A stretch of DNA of 64,000 bases from Comamonadaceae bacterium CG12_big_fil_rev_8_21_14_0_65_59_15 (GCA_002786915.1 PCUV01000049.1:155601-219600), one strand, 5' to 3'; numbered from the stretch's first letter, positions 53,686-63,262 are shown. Notes: generated by a model not told the origin, from the letters alone. Numbers and translations are program-made.

Positions 53686-54894
53686 ATGCCCTGCGCCCAC
53701 ACCATCAGCGCACAAAACTATCACTTCAATAGCTTGAAAGATCTGCTGGCCAGGGCCAACCCGCTGCGCTCGGGCGACCAGTTGGCGGGCGTGGCGGCGG
53801 CCGATGAGCAAGCTGTGCCGCCCGCAAGACCTGGTGCTGATCGCGCGCAATTGCCGGGTGGTCACACGCTTTCGCAGCACCATCGGCCTGCCCGGCCACC
53901 TGGCCACGCGCTTGCAGCCCAACCACCCCACAGACGACGCGCAAGGCATTGCCGCCAGCCTGCTTAACGGCTTGCTGCTGGGCAGTGGCGATGCGGTCAT
54001 CGGCATCAACCCGGCCAGCGCCAACACCGCGCAGGTGGTGCGGCGGCTGCACTTGCTGGATGAATTGATTGGCCATTACGCCATTACCACTTAGAGCTGT
54101 GTGCTCACGCACGTGACCCACACGCTACAGGCGATCGGACGCGGCGCGCCAGTGGATTTGGTGTTCCAGTCCATCGGCGGCACCGAGGCCACCAATACCA
54201 GCTTGCTGGCGCTGCTGCAAGAGGCGCGCGAGGCGGCCCTGTTGCTGCATCGCGCCAAGCTGTTGGACAAGTCTGGCCAGCGCAGCGCCAACGTGATGTA
54301 TTTCGAAACCGGCCAAGGCAGCGCGCTGTCTGCCAACGCGCATCACGACTGCGACCAGCAAACCATTGAGGCGCGCGCCTACGCCGTGGCGCGGCATTTC
54401 AAACCCTTGCTGGTCAACACCGTGGTTGGCTTCATCGGGCCAGAGTATTTGTTCAACCTGGATTCCTCAGTTGGACGCGCCCGAGTGGGCTGCTGGCGGC
54501 GTGTCCGGGTAGGCGCGACAACGCTGCAGGCTCATGCCCGCGAGGCGGAGCAACGACCCCGGGCGCGTTGCCAGTGGCTCAATCGGGTGCGTAGCGCTGT
54601 CACCCAAAAGGTGAACAGTGTCGAAGCTGAAATAGTCAATGTTCATCAGGAGTTATCGAAGAAATCAAGCGGTCAACTGAGGAATCCAGGTTCAACGGTA
54701 AGCAGATCACCCGTGCCGGTCTGGAAGACCACTTTTGCGGCAAGCTGCTGGGCCTGCGCGCCGCGCCCGAGTTTGAAGCCTGGCAGCAAGCCCTGGGCAT
54801 CACCACGGCGGGCGACGGACCGCGGTTGGCCGACCACGTGCCCGCTGCTTTTGTGCCGACGCTGCGAGATTTGCGAGATGGCCAAGGCACTTGA
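53686..54894 (+). pseudogene. eutB: Ethanolamine ammonia-lyase large subunit, heavily decayed
   Basis: Segments of EutB are recognisable in order: NYHFNSLKDLLARANPLRSG and DQLAGVAAADEQ; then RSTIGLPGHLATRLQPNHPT, SGDAVIGINP; CVLTHVTHTLQAIGRGAP, MYFETGQGSALSAN, LLVNTVVGFIGPEYLFN; and ITRAGLEDHFCGKLLGLRAA. Damage: ~100 codons missing after residue ~40 with a frame change; an amber TAG at 54092 in place of the expected Gln; a 234-bp inverted-repeat insertion at 54457; ~60 codons missing after FCGKL, including the substrate and cobalamin region. The adenosylcobalamin enzyme cannot be made. Confidence 0.9.
54457..54690. mobile_element. 234-bp MITE-like element inserted in eutB (IS1380-like ends)
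   Basis: The ends CCTGGATTCCTCAGTTG and its exact complement CAACTGAGGAATCCAGG are 17-bp perfect terminal inverted repeats. They are flanked by direct repeats TTCAA at 54452-54456 and 54691-54695. Removing the element plus one TTCAA restores GPEYLFNGKQITRAGLEDHF, matching EutB. It holds no transposase. The CCTGGATTC start and 5-bp duplication resemble IS1380-family ends such as ISEcp1. Confidence 0.88.
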
Positions 54895-54921
54895 CCATGG
54901 CACGGTGCCTGCCGCAGCTTT

Positions 54922-54947
54922 GTCATGCCGGGCACGACCCGGCATCC
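54922..54947. repeat. CCGG-palindrome dispersed repeat between eutB remnant and eutC
   Basis: GTCATGCCGGGCACGACCCG followed by GCATCC is the inverse orientation of the repeat at 22151-22176. It fills most of the gap between eutB and eutC. Confidence 0.6.
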
Positions 54948-55010
54948 AGGAAGCCGGCTGGTCGTGGATTGTGGGTCAAACCTGCAAAAACTTTCTGGGA
55001 CAAGACGAAC

Positions 55011-55850
55011 ATGAAAACTGCTTCCCCATTCATCCTGCCACCCCTGATCACCCCGACGCCGTGGGACGCGTTGCGCCAGTTCACAGACGCACGCATTGCC
55101 CTGGGGCGCGCCGGGGTCAGCCTCCCCACCAACGCACATCTGGCGTTTCAGCTGGCGCACGCGCAGGCGCGAAATGCGGTGCATTTGCCGCTGGATGCCA
55201 GCGGTGTGGCCGCCAGCCTGCAAGCGTTGGGCCTGACCACGCTGCTGCTGCACAGCCAGGCGGCAGACCGCGCCACCTATTTGCAGCGGCCAGACCGGGG
55301 GCGACGGCTGGATGCGGCATCGTTGCACACGCTGGCACGGTGGCAAGCTTTGGCACGCAATATGGCCCAACCCGCAGGCGATGCGGCATTTGACCTGGCC
55401 CTGGTGGTGGCCGACGGCCTGAGCGCCCGGGCCATTCATGAAAACGCCGTGCCCTTGCTGACCCACCTGTTGCAGCGCTTGCAAAACGGCCGCACCCCTG
55501 GCTGGCGTATTGCGCCGGTGGCGGTGGTCGAGCAGGCCCGTGTGGCCATCGGCGACGAAGTCGGTGAGCGGCTGGGCGCAAGCCTGGTAGTGGTACTGAT
55601 CGGTGAGCGCCCGGGTTTGAGCTCGCCCGACAGCTTGGGGCTCTACCTCACCTGGGCGCCCCAAGTTGGCAAGATGGACGCGCAGCGAAACTGCATCTCC
55701 AACGTGCGCCCGGCGGGCTTGTCCGTTGACGCCGCTGCCCAAACGCTGCACCGACGGATGTCTCAGGCACACCACAAACAGCTCAGCGGCGTGGGGTTGA
55801 AAGACGACACGGACACCGCGCTCGCACCCACTGCCGCAGGCATCCAGTAG
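55011..55850 (+). CDS. eutC: Ethanolamine ammonia-lyase small subunit
   Basis: A 279-aa protein. DALRQFTDARIALGRAGVSL, AFQLAHAQARNAVHLPLDAS, ADGLSARAIHENAVPLLTHL, RVAIGDEVGERLGASLVVVL and QRNCISNVRPAGLSVDAAAQ are the conserved EutC blocks. EutC pairs with EutB to convert ethanolamine to acetaldehyde and ammonia with adenosylcobalamin. The frame is intact from ATG 55011, yet its partner EutB is destroyed, so it is probably a relic. No other eut genes are present. Confidence 0.9.
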   Translation: MKTASPFILPPLITPTPWDALRQFTDARIALGRAGVSLPTNAHLAFQLAHAQARNAVHLPLDASGVAASLQALGLTTLLLHSQAADRATYLQRPDRGRRLDAASLHTLARWQALARNMAQPAGDAAFDLALVVADGLSARAIHENAVPLLTHLLQRLQNGRTPGWRIAPVAVVEQARVAIGDEVGERLGASLVVVLIGERPGLSSPDSLGLYLTWAPQVGKMDAQRNCISNVRPAGLSVDAAAQTLHRRMSQAHHKQLSGVGLKDDTDTALAPTAAGIQ

Positions 55851-55856
55851 CTCGGT

Positions 55857-56282
55857 CTATTCGAGCCCAGAATCTGCAGCCGGCTCGGTCCCATCGATGT
55901 ACAGCCAGCGCCCGGCTTCGCGCACAAAGCGGCTGATTTCATGAAGGCGCACGCCGCGCCCGTTATCGCGCCAGCGCGCCACGAATTCCACCACGCCGGC
56001 GTCCCCCGTGACCTGCGCGTGGCGCACTTCCAGACCCAGCCATTTCACCGGCGACAAATCCAATTCACCCGGTGCGGTGCTGGGGTGCCAGGTCGCCAGC
56101 AGGTAGTCGATCAGCCCCAACACATAGGCGCTGTAGCGTGAGCGCATCAAGGCTTCCGGTGTGGACGGATAAGCGCCAACTACAGCGCCTGCGTGCCAGC
56201 GCCCACAACAGTCGCCATAGGTGTGATCGCTGCCACACGGGCAGGGTGCGTCGGCGCGCAGGGTGTGCATGCTTGCTTTCAT
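55857..56282 (-). CDS. YchJ-like SEC-C motif protein (UPF0225)
   Basis: About 141 aa. The N-terminal ADAPCPCGSDHTYGDCCGRW is a SEC-C-type zinc-binding motif, and TPEALMRSRYSAYVLGLIDY with LATWHPST are the YchJ family pattern, an NTF2-like fold. Function unknown. The start is MKASMHTLRA at 56282; MHTL at 56270 is an alternative. It is convergent with eutC, 6 nt apart. Confidence 0.9.
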   Translation of the reverse strand: MKASMHTLRADAPCPCGSDHTYGDCCGRWHAGAVVGAYPSTPEALMRSRYSAYVLGLIDYLLATWHPSTAPGELDLSPVKWLGLEVRHAQVTGDAGVVEFVARWRDNGRGVRLHEISRFVREAGRWLYIDGTEPAADSGLE

Positions 56283-56526
56283 GGCCCGGATTGTCCACGC
56301 GCCCTGCCCTCTACCTCTTGCATAAATCAAATTTCCGCCCTTGGCATTACCGCGTAACCGCGATACTTGACGCATTCCCACTCAAGCTACGTGCAAGCAT
56401 GGCCGATAACACAGACAAGCCTGTCCATTTGATGACGATGGCTTGGTAGCTCACATGAATTCCTTTCACACCAAGACCCCTTCACTATTCACTGTGCCAA
56501 CCCATGGGTGTTGCCGATGGTTGGTA

Positions 56527-57786
56527 ATGGGCAAAAGGATGCGTTTTTTGCGGGTCGGTCTGCTCTTTGCAGCACTGATGCCCTGGTTCTCAGGTGCCAA
56601 CGCTGTCGAACCTGCCGTTACCCACGCGCCAGCTGTCGCATCCAAAACCAGTGCCGTGGCCAAGGTTGACTCAAGATCAGCCACCGCAGGCGCCACCGCA
56701 GGCGAAACCGCTGCGCCGCTGATTGACCTGAAGAAAGCCCTGCGTGAACAAGTGTTCGGCAAGAAGAAGCTGACTCTTGTCATCAGTGATAAGCCTGAGT
56801 CGGCGCCTAGAGCGAGCGCAACTGCCACGTCAGCCAACAAGACAGCCAGCACCAAGAGTCTGACCGCGTCTCAAGCGCACGTCACCGTCCCGCACGAAAC
56901 CTCTGCACACACCGCGCAGCCACGCCACGAAACTCCGGCCAATGCGCATCCAGTGGCCGTAGCTGTGTCAAGCAAGAAGCCAACGCGTACGTCAGTGGTG
57001 AACGCGCGCGCGAGTCGGGACTACATCCAAGCCAAAGCGGCCGCCCTGGCCGGGCACGGTGAGCCAGCAGCAACTGACGCCCACAAGGCGTCCGAACATA
57101 CTGGCGCACATTGGTCTTATGTCGGCGCCACCGGACCCGAGGCTTGGGGCCAACTGCAACCTGAATTTGGCGTCTGCGCCACCGGCAAACGGCAATCCCC
57201 GATCAATATTGAGGAATCCAATACGCTGCAAGGTCCGGCCGAGCCTCTGTTGTTCAATTACACGCCGTCCAATGGCACGGTGATCAATAACGGCCACACG
57301 GTGCAGGTGGACGTGCAAGGCGGCAACACACTCACCGTGCGCGGTTCGAACTACGCACTGGTGCAGGTGCACTTTCACAGTCCGTCTGAAGAGCAGATCA
57401 ACTTTCGCAACTACGCGATGGTGGCGCACTTGGTGCACAAGAACCCTGATGGCCAACTGGCCGTGGTGGCGGTGCTGCTGGAGCCAGGGCAGGCCAACGC
57501 CTTCATCGACAGCGTTTGGACCTACATGCCGTTGGACGTGAACGACCAGGTACGCATGCCCGCAGGCCTGTTCGACCTGAAAGGCTTGTTGCCGCAAGAC
57601 CAGCGCTACTACCAGTTTCTGGGATCACTGACCACGCCACCGTGCACCGAAGGCGTGCTGTGGATGGTGCTCAAAACATCGGTGCAAATCAGCGCCGCGC
57701 AATTGCGACTGTTTCAGCAGCTCTACCCCAACAACGCGCGGCCGGTGCAGCCCGCGAATAACCGGCCGGTGCGCAACGCACAGTAA
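56527..57786 (+). CDS. Periplasmic alpha-carbonic anhydrase with long linker
   Basis: About 419 aa. A Sec signal peptide (MGKRMRFLRVGLLFAALMPW to SGANA) is followed by a ~180-residue Ala/Thr/Ser-rich linker and then an alpha-carbonic anhydrase: HWSYVGATGPEAWGQLQPEF, RQSPINIEES, zinc histidines in VQVHFHSPSEEQ and MVAHLVHK, and GSLTTPPCTEGVLWMV. It interconverts CO2 and bicarbonate in the periplasm. The start at 56527 is chosen because it gives a normal-length signal peptide; ATG 56455 is also possible. Confidence 0.88.
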   Translation: MGKRMRFLRVGLLFAALMPWFSGANAVEPAVTHAPAVASKTSAVAKVDSRSATAGATAGETAAPLIDLKKALREQVFGKKKLTLVISDKPESAPRASATATSANKTASTKSLTASQAHVTVPHETSAHTAQPRHETPANAHPVAVAVSSKKPTRTSVVNARASRDYIQAKAAALAGHGEPAATDAHKASEHTGAHWSYVGATGPEAWGQLQPEFGVCATGKRQSPINIEESNTLQGPAEPLLFNYTPSNGTVINNGHTVQVDVQGGNTLTVRGSNYALVQVHFHSPSEEQINFRNYAMVAHLVHKNPDGQLAVVAVLLEPGQANAFIDSVWTYMPLDVNDQVRMPAGLFDLKGLLPQDQRYYQFLGSLTTPPCTEGVLWMVLKTSVQISAAQLRLFQQLYPNNARPVQPANNRPVRNAQ

Positions 57787-57834
57787 ACGCCATTACGCCA
57801 AGCGCCGGGTGAGCTGCCCGGACGCGACGACTTG

Positions 57835-58698
57835 TCAGGCGCGCAGCTGGCGCGCCAGCCACTGGCTCAAGCCGCTATCGGGGCGTTCAAAGCCGTGGAT
57901 GCCGATGTAGTGGTTGGCCCCCGGCAAGGCGCTGAGCTCACCCTGGTTGCCTGCCGCCTGCCACGCATCATGAAACAAGTGCGCCTGGCGCTCAAACTCC
58001 GGGGTTTCTTCGCCGCCCCACGTGGTCCAGACAGGCGTGGCAGATGGCCGCACACCAAAAGCCGGTGAATTGCGTGCCACCATTCCTTGATCGAGCTGGA
58101 TCATCGGCTGCAGGTAGCTGTAACGCAGCGGCGCAATGTCGTAGATACCGCTGACCAGCAACGCCGCCGCCACGGGGTCCTGCGGCAGACTATATGCGGC
58201 ATCCCACGGCGTTTGCAGACACATGGCAGCCAGGTGTGCACCAGCAGAATGTCCGCCCAGTGCAATGCGTGATGGATCTCCGCCGTAGGCACCCACATTG
58301 CGAAAGGTCCAGGCCACAGCGGCGCGCACCTGGCGCGTGATCTCGTCCACCGTGACGTGTGGGCACAGCGCATAGTTGACCACCACCGTGGTGATACCCA
58401 GAGGTTGCAAGCCCAACGCCACACAGCTGAAGTCCTTGCTGGAAAAGGCGCGCCAGTAGCCACCGTGCAAAAACACAAACACAGGCGCGTTTGGCCTATC
58501 GGCCGAAAAAATATCCAACGTCTCGACCAAGGTCGGCCCATAGGGCACACCCAGCGTACACGGCAATTGCGTGCGCGCATCGCCAGAGCGCTGTGCGTAA
58601 TGCCGCGCAGGCTGCGTCGGGTCAGCCAATTGAATGGCCGGGTTGTACTGCGCGTCAATCTGCGCTTGGGTTTCAAATTGCCGATACAGAGTGGGCAT
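57835..58698 (-). CDS. Alpha/beta hydrolase, kynurenine formamidase/esterase-like
   Basis: A 287-aa hydrolase. VFVFLHGGYWRAFSSKDFSC contains the oxyanion HGGYW motif, ALGGHSAGAHLAAMCL the nucleophile Ser, and a late ANHYIGIHGFE the catalytic His. This pattern is shared by arylformamidases and related carboxylesterases. No kynurenine genes are adjacent, so the substrate is uncertain. The start is MPTLYRQFET at 58698. Confidence 0.85.
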   Translation of the reverse strand: MPTLYRQFETQAQIDAQYNPAIQLADPTQPARHYAQRSGDARTQLPCTLGVPYGPTLVETLDIFSADRPNAPVFVFLHGGYWRAFSSKDFSCVALGLQPLGITTVVVNYALCPHVTVDEITRQVRAAVAWTFRNVGAYGGDPSRIALGGHSAGAHLAAMCLQTPWDAAYSLPQDPVAAALLVSGIYDIAPLRYSYLQPMIQLDQGMVARNSPAFGVRPSATPVWTTWGGEETPEFERQAHLFHDAWQAAGNQGELSALPGANHYIGIHGFERPDSGLSQWLARQLRA

Positions 58699-58761
58699 GG
58701 AGATACCTTTTACTTTCAAATGCTGGGAGCACGCTGGGGGCCACCGGTGTGTGTCAGCCCA

Positions 58762-59334
58762 CTACCGCGCCAGACTTTTGAGCGCCAGCTTGATGCCGTC
58801 GCTCACCCCCACGTCTGGTGGCAAGGCTTTGAGCGCGCTGGCGGCTTCTTTCTCGCTGTAGCCCAGCGCCAGCAACGCCTGCAAAATATCAGACTGCGCA
58901 CCGCTGGTCACGCTGGCCACCGCGCCAATGTCCGGGCCAAGCTTGCCTTTGAGCTCCAGCAACAGGCGTTCTGCTGTCTTCTTGCCGATGCCCGGCACCT
59001 TGATCAAGCGCCCTAGCTCTTGCAATGTGATCGCCTGCGCCAACTCGGACACGCTCATGCCGGAAAGCACTGCCAGCGCCGTGCGCGGCCCGATGCCACT
59101 GATCTTGATCAACTCTCGGAACGCTTCACGCTCGGTGGCACTGGCAAAGCCATACAGAATCTGCGCGTCCTCACGCACCACAAAATGCGTCAGCAGACTA
59201 ATTTTTGTTCCCAATTCCGGCAGGTTGTAAAACGTGCTCATGGGCACCTGCACCTCATAGCCGACTCCGTGGCAGTCGATGATGACTTGCGGTGGATTTT
59301 TGCTGTCGAGAAAACCTGTGAGTTTGCCGATCAT
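58762..59334 (-). CDS. ruvA: Holliday junction DNA helicase subunit RuvA
   Basis: A 190-aa protein with [20 protein letters not shown], two helix-hairpin-helix motifs ([40 protein letters not shown]) and a C-terminal UBA-like domain ([20 protein letters not shown]) that binds RuvB. RuvA clamps four-way junctions. ruvB and ruvC are not in the window. No LexA box is obvious upstream. Confidence 0.96.
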   Translation of the reverse strand: MIGKLTGFLDSKNPPQVIIDCHGVGYEVQVPMSTFYNLPELGTKISLLTHFVVREDAQILYGFASATEREAFRELIKISGIGPRTALAVLSGMSVSELAQAITLQELGRLIKVPGIGKKTAERLLLELKGKLGPDIGAVASVTSGAQSDILQALLALGYSEKEAASALKALPPDVGVSDGIKLALKSLAR

Positions 59335-59375
59335 TTTTTGCCTATCATGGAGATCAATTTTTTGGAATTATCAAC

Positions 59376-60326
59376 GTGATTCTCAGACACCTCTTTTCAC
59401 CACCCAATAACACCCGCCTGGTGCATTTGTGCGGCCCATTGGACGCCCATTTGCGCACCATCGAAGCGGCACTGCAGGTCAAGATCGCGCATCGGCATGA
59501 GCAGTTCAAGGTGGACGGGCTCAAGGTGCGCGCCCAGCGCGCCATGGAGCTCTTGCAGGCCCTGTATGAAATGGCCGCGCGCCCGATTGAGCCACGCACG
59601 GTGCAACTGATGCTCTCGGGTGACGGTGAGGTAGGTGGTGCCGACACCCCACAGCTCAAAACGCGCCGCGCCGACCTGAAACCGCGCTCAATGAACCAGG
59701 CGCATTACCTGGACTGCATCGCCAGCCACGACATCACGCTGGGCATCGGCCCGGCCGGTACCGGCAAGACTTACCTGGCGGTGGCCATGGCCGTCGATGC
59801 GCTCCAGCGCAGCACGGTGCAGCGCATCGTGCTGACGCGCCCGGCGGTCGAAGCGGGTGAGCGCCTGGGCTATCTGCCCGGCGACCTGGCACAAAAAATT
59901 GATCCCTACCTGCGCCCACTCTACGACGCGCTGTACGACCTGATGGGTTTTGACGCGGTGCAAAAAGCGTTTGAGCGCCAAACCATTGAAGTCGCGCCAC
60001 TGGCGTTCATGCGCGGCAGGACGCTCAACACCGCGTTCGTGATTCTGGACGAGGCGCAAAACACCACGCCCGAGCAGATGAAAATGTTTTTGACGCGCAT
60101 CGGCTTTGGTTCCAAAGCGGTGGTGACCGGCGACGTGAGCCAGATCGACCTGCCCAGCGCGCAACTTAGTGGCCTGATTGACGCCGAGCGTGTGCTCAAA
60201 AGCGTCGAGGGCATCGCCATCTGCCGCCTGACCAGTGCGGACGTGGTACGGCACCCACTGGTGGCGCGCATCGTTGACGCCTACGACGCGCCGGTGCGCG
60301 CACGCTCCGCGACAATCGGCGCATGA
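59376..60326 (+). CDS. PhoH-like ATPase (YbeZ type)
   Basis: A 316-aa P-loop protein, GTG start at 59376. Walker [36 protein letters not shown] and [20 protein letters not shown] (Walker B with the Q motif) define the PhoH family; [20 protein letters not shown] follows. YbeZ normally works with the RNase YbeY in rRNA maturation, but ybeY does not follow here; the next gene is a TRIC channel overlapping by 4 nt. Confidence 0.93.
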   Translation: MILRHLFSPPNNTRLVHLCGPLDAHLRTIEAALQVKIAHRHEQFKVDGLKVRAQRAMELLQALYEMAARPIEPRTVQLMLSGDGEVGGADTPQLKTRRADLKPRSMNQAHYLDCIASHDITLGIGPAGTGKTYLAVAMAVDALQRSTVQRIVLTRPAVEAGERLGYLPGDLAQKIDPYLRPLYDALYDLMGFDAVQKAFERQTIEVAPLAFMRGRTLNTAFVILDEAQNTTPEQMKMFLTRIGFGSKAVVTGDVSQIDLPSAQLSGLIDAERVLKSVEGIAICRLTSADVVRHPLVARIVDAYDAPVRARSATIGA

Positions 60327-60961
60327 ACAATTTTCAACAATGGGGCGACACGCTACGTTTGCTGGTTGAGCTTGCGGGTACCGCCGCCTTTGCGTTGTCC
60401 GGGGTGCTGGAAGGCGCGCGCAAACGGCTGGACGCGGTGGGCATTTTTGTGGTCGGATTTCTAGCCGCTTTTGGCGGCGGCACGCTGCGCGACCTGTTGC
60501 TGGACGAGCGCCCCTTCTTCTGGGTGCGCCACGTGGAAATGCTGTGGGGTGTGCTGGCGCTGTGCTTGCTGGCCATGCTGTTTATGCGCCGCCATCACTT
60601 TGAAGCCACCCAGCGCGGGATCGCCCTGCCAGACGCGCTGGGGCTGGGTCTGTTTACCGCCACCGGTGTGCACCAGGCGCTGCTCACAGGCATGCCTGCA
60701 TTGGTAGCCGTGCTGATGGGGCTGATCACTGGCGTCTTTGGTGGTGTGCTGCGCGACATCGTCTGCAACCAGATTCCCGCTACCTTCAGCGACCATCAAC
60801 CGTACGCGGTGTGCGCTTTTGCTGGCGGCTGGGTGTACGTAGGTGCCTGGCAACTGGGCGCGCCGGGTTGGCTGGCGCTGCTGGCATGCGTTGGCTTCAC
60901 CGCCGGGCTTCGGATGCTGGCGCTGTGGCGCAACTGGCGTCTGCCGACCTGGCAAACCTGA
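60323..60961 (+). CDS. TRIC cation channel family protein (UPF0126)
   Basis: A 212-aa membrane protein with about seven helices in two repeats. Each repeat has the glycine-rich pattern: FLAAFGGGTLRDLLLDERPF and LITGVFGGVLRDIVCNQIP. Members form trimeric cation-selective channels or related carriers. Its ATG overlaps the PhoH-like stop (ATGA), so the two are translationally coupled. Confidence 0.92.
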   Translation: MNNFQQWGDTLRLLVELAGTAAFALSGVLEGARKRLDAVGIFVVGFLAAFGGGTLRDLLLDERPFFWVRHVEMLWGVLALCLLAMLFMRRHHFEATQRGIALPDALGLGLFTATGVHQALLTGMPALVAVLMGLITGVFGGVLRDIVCNQIPATFSDHQPYAVCAFAGGWVYVGAWQLGAPGWLALLACVGFTAGLRMLALWRNWRLPTWQT

Positions 60962-60992
60962 GCCCCATCGTATCAACTCTTGCCGTCTTGCC

Positions 60993-61427
60993 ATGTTCAA
61001 CCCCTCACAAGCTGATGTGCGCCGCTTTTTCTGTGCGGTGTATGCCAAGCGTACATCGGGCGAACCCATGCAGGCCATTGAAACACTGGCATCGCTGTGG
61101 ATCGACGAACACCCTGAATATCACGCGGACCTGGCCGACGTGGACAGCGCGCTGGCCACCATGACGCAGGAGCAAGAGGGCAAAAGCAACGGTTTTCTGC
61201 ATCTGTCCATGCACTTGTCGATCAGCGAACAATGCAGCATCGACCAGCCCCGCGGCATCCGCCAGGCCACTGAATTGCTTACACGGCGCCTGGACGGTCT
61301 GCATGACGCGCATCACGCGGTCATGGAATGCCTGGGACAAATGATCTGGGAAAGCCAGCGCTCCGGTCGCCCACCGGACGGGCAAGCCTACGTGGCCTGC
61401 GTACAGCGCAGGGCCACGGAAGACTGA
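60993..61427 (+). CDS. DUF1841 family protein
   Basis: A 144-aa protein. MFNPSQADVRRFFCAVYAKR and FLHLSMHLSISEQCSIDQPR are the DUF1841 signatures; HHAVMECLGQMIWESQRSGR is the C-terminal helix. The family is common in beta- and gammaproteobacteria, and its function is unknown. The start at 60993 fits the family; the longer ORF overlaps the TRIC gene. Confidence 0.92.
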   Translation: MFNPSQADVRRFFCAVYAKRTSGEPMQAIETLASLWIDEHPEYHADLADVDSALATMTQEQEGKSNGFLHLSMHLSISEQCSIDQPRGIRQATELLTRRLDGLHDAHHAVMECLGQMIWESQRSGRPPDGQAYVACVQRRATED

Positions 61428-61433
61428 GGATAT

Positions 61434-62084
61434 TTACTTGACGCGCGCGCGCTGGATGGTCTGCAGTTCGCCCGGCAGGCTACCGACGTATTCCGCCAAC
61501 ACCTTCAGCTCTGCGTTCGAAAACTGCGCCGCAATGCCACCCATGATCGGCTGGCTGCGGCCAATTAACGGCTTGTCGGTGGTCTTGTAGGACTTGAGCG
61601 CCACGTAGAGGTAGTCGGGATGCTGACCTGCAATCTTGGGGTAAGTCGGGCTGATCGGCTTGCTGAAATTGGCGCCGTGGCAGGAGGTGCATCCGGCCTT
61701 GGCCACCAAAGCGGCAGCAGCAGGCGAGCCTTCTTTTGCGGTGGGAGGCAAGGTGGCTCCGGTGCCGGTGGATTCATAGTACGCGGCCAGGTCAGCAATG
61801 TCCTGCTCCTTGAGCGACGACGCCGTCGTGCGCATGGACGGATGTTTGCGCTCACCGCTCTGGTAGGCATGCAGCGCCGCCGAGATATACCCCGCACTCT
61901 GGCCCGACAACTTGGGCACCCGGTGCGTCTCAGGGAACGCCGTGTGGAAGCCCTTGATACCGTGACAACCCATACACACCGCGATTTTGCGCGAACCCGC
62001 CAGTGGATCACCCTGGACATCTTGCGCCAGCGCAGGCAGGGAACACACCACGGTCAACAACAAGGGGGCAAGTTTTTTCATCAT
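61434..62084 (-). CDS. Dihaem cytochrome c (c4 type)
   Basis: A 216-aa periplasmic cytochrome. Signal peptide MMKKLAPLLLTVVCSLPALA, then two c-type haem sites, CMGCH (near residue 37) and CTSCH (near 132), each with a distal Met region (HPSMRTTASSL; SQPIMGGIAAQFSN). Two similar halves are typical of cytochrome c4, an electron donor to terminal oxidases. It is convergent with DUF1841, 6 nt apart. Confidence 0.93.
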   Translation of the reverse strand: MMKKLAPLLLTVVCSLPALAQDVQGDPLAGSRKIAVCMGCHGIKGFHTAFPETHRVPKLSGQSAGYISAALHAYQSGERKHPSMRTTASSLKEQDIADLAAYYESTGTGATLPPTAKEGSPAAAALVAKAGCTSCHGANFSKPISPTYPKIAGQHPDYLYVALKSYKTTDKPLIGRSQPIMGGIAAQFSNAELKVLAEYVGSLPGELQTIQRARVK

Positions 62085-62254
62085 TTGGCAAGGAAAATAG
62101 CAGTAAAACCACGCATGGTTTGATAAATGTCAAAGAATTATAGGGATACTGCGAGCAAGAAAACGTTGGCGTAAACCCGATGCTGAACCCCTTTTCAACT
62201 GGGTGGTGCAACTGGCGCTAAGCTCTGCCCTTCCAGAAAAATCACATCAGCCCC

Positions 62255-63109
62255 ATGAAATTCCAAGGAACCCCCAACTACGTCGCCACCTCCGACCTGA
62301 TGCTGGCCGTCAACGCCGCCATCACCCTACAGCGCCCGCTGCTGGTCAAGGGCGAACCCGGCACCGGCAAGACCATGCTGGCCGAAGAAGTGGCAGGCGC
62401 CCTGAAACTGCCGCTGCTGCAATGGCACATCAAAAGCACCACCAAGGCGCAGCAAGGGTTGTATGAATACGACGCCGTCAGTCGCCTGCGCGACTCGCAA
62501 CTGGCCGATGTCGATGGCGGCGAACGCGTCAAAAACATCCACAACTACATCGTCAAAGGCGTCTTGTGGCAAGCCTTCACGGCCGACCAACCGGTGGCGC
62601 TGCTGATTGACGAAATTGACAAGGCCGACATCGAGTTCCCGAACGACTTGCTGCGCGAGATCGACCGCATGGAGTTCTACTGCTACGAAACCCGTGAGCT
62701 GATCCGCGCCAAACACCGCCCGCTGGTGTTCATCACCTCCAACAACGAAAAAGAGCTGCCCGACGCCTTTTTGCGCCGCTGCTTCTTCCACTACATCAAG
62801 TTCCCCGATGCCACCACCATGAAGCAAATCGTGGACGTGCACTTTCCCGGCCTGAAGGCCGAGTTGCTCAGTGCCGCCATGAAAACGTTTTTTGACGTTC
62901 GCAATCTGCCGGGCCTGAAGAAAAAGCCATCCACCAGCGAACTGCTGGACTGGCTGAAACTGCTGATGGCGCAAGACATCCCAGCGTCTGTTTTGCAGAC
63001 TGCCGACGACAAGGTGGCGGTGCCGCCGCTGGTGGGTGCATTGTTGAAGAACGAGCAGGACGTGACGCTGTTTGAGAAGCTGGTGTTCATGCAGAGCCGC
63101 AACCGCTGA
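62255..63109 (+). CDS. MoxR family AAA+ ATPase
   Basis: A 284-aa ATPase. Walker A VKGEPGTGKTMLAEEVAGAL, Walker B ALLIDEIDKADIEFPNDLLR, sensor 1 FITSNNEKELPDAFLRRC. MoxR proteins act as chaperones, usually with a VWA protein encoded next to them. Here the next feature is a hairpin repeat and a GNAT gene, so the VWA partner is missing from the expected place. Confidence 0.93.
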   Translation: MKFQGTPNYVATSDLMLAVNAAITLQRPLLVKGEPGTGKTMLAEEVAGALKLPLLQWHIKSTTKAQQGLYEYDAVSRLRDSQLADVDGGERVKNIHNYIVKGVLWQAFTADQPVALLIDEIDKADIEFPNDLLREIDRMEFYCYETRELIRAKHRPLVFITSNNEKELPDAFLRRCFFHYIKFPDATTMKQIVDVHFPGLKAELLSAAMKTFFDVRNLPGLKKKPSTSELLDWLKLLMAQDIPASVLQTADDKVAVPPLVGALLKNEQDVTLFEKLVFMQSRNR

Positions 63110-63184
63110 AGACGCATGACGCTATTCATGGTGTATCCGTGCGCAAACAGTAGGGGCACCCGCGCGGGCTGTATCTGTGCTCCC

Positions 63185-63262
63185 CGCGCGGTAGCCGGTA
63201 TGGGCAGCCCCCTCATGCTGGAGTACCAGAAATCGGGGGTTGCCCATACCGACTACCACGCG
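63185..63262. repeat. Conserved-loop hairpin repeat, copy C
   Basis: Arms 63185-63212 and 63235-63262 pair over 28 positions with three differences, all compatible with G-U pairs in RNA. The 22-nt loop includes CATGCTGGAGTACCAGAAAT and is identical to copy B. The stem sequence is unrelated to copies A and B. It lies between the MoxR and GNAT genes. Confidence 0.87.

Noticed and set aside
54101-55393. 430-aa ORF reading through the eut region
   Set aside because: It is a chimera of EutB codons, the inserted element and out-of-frame eutC; not a real protein.
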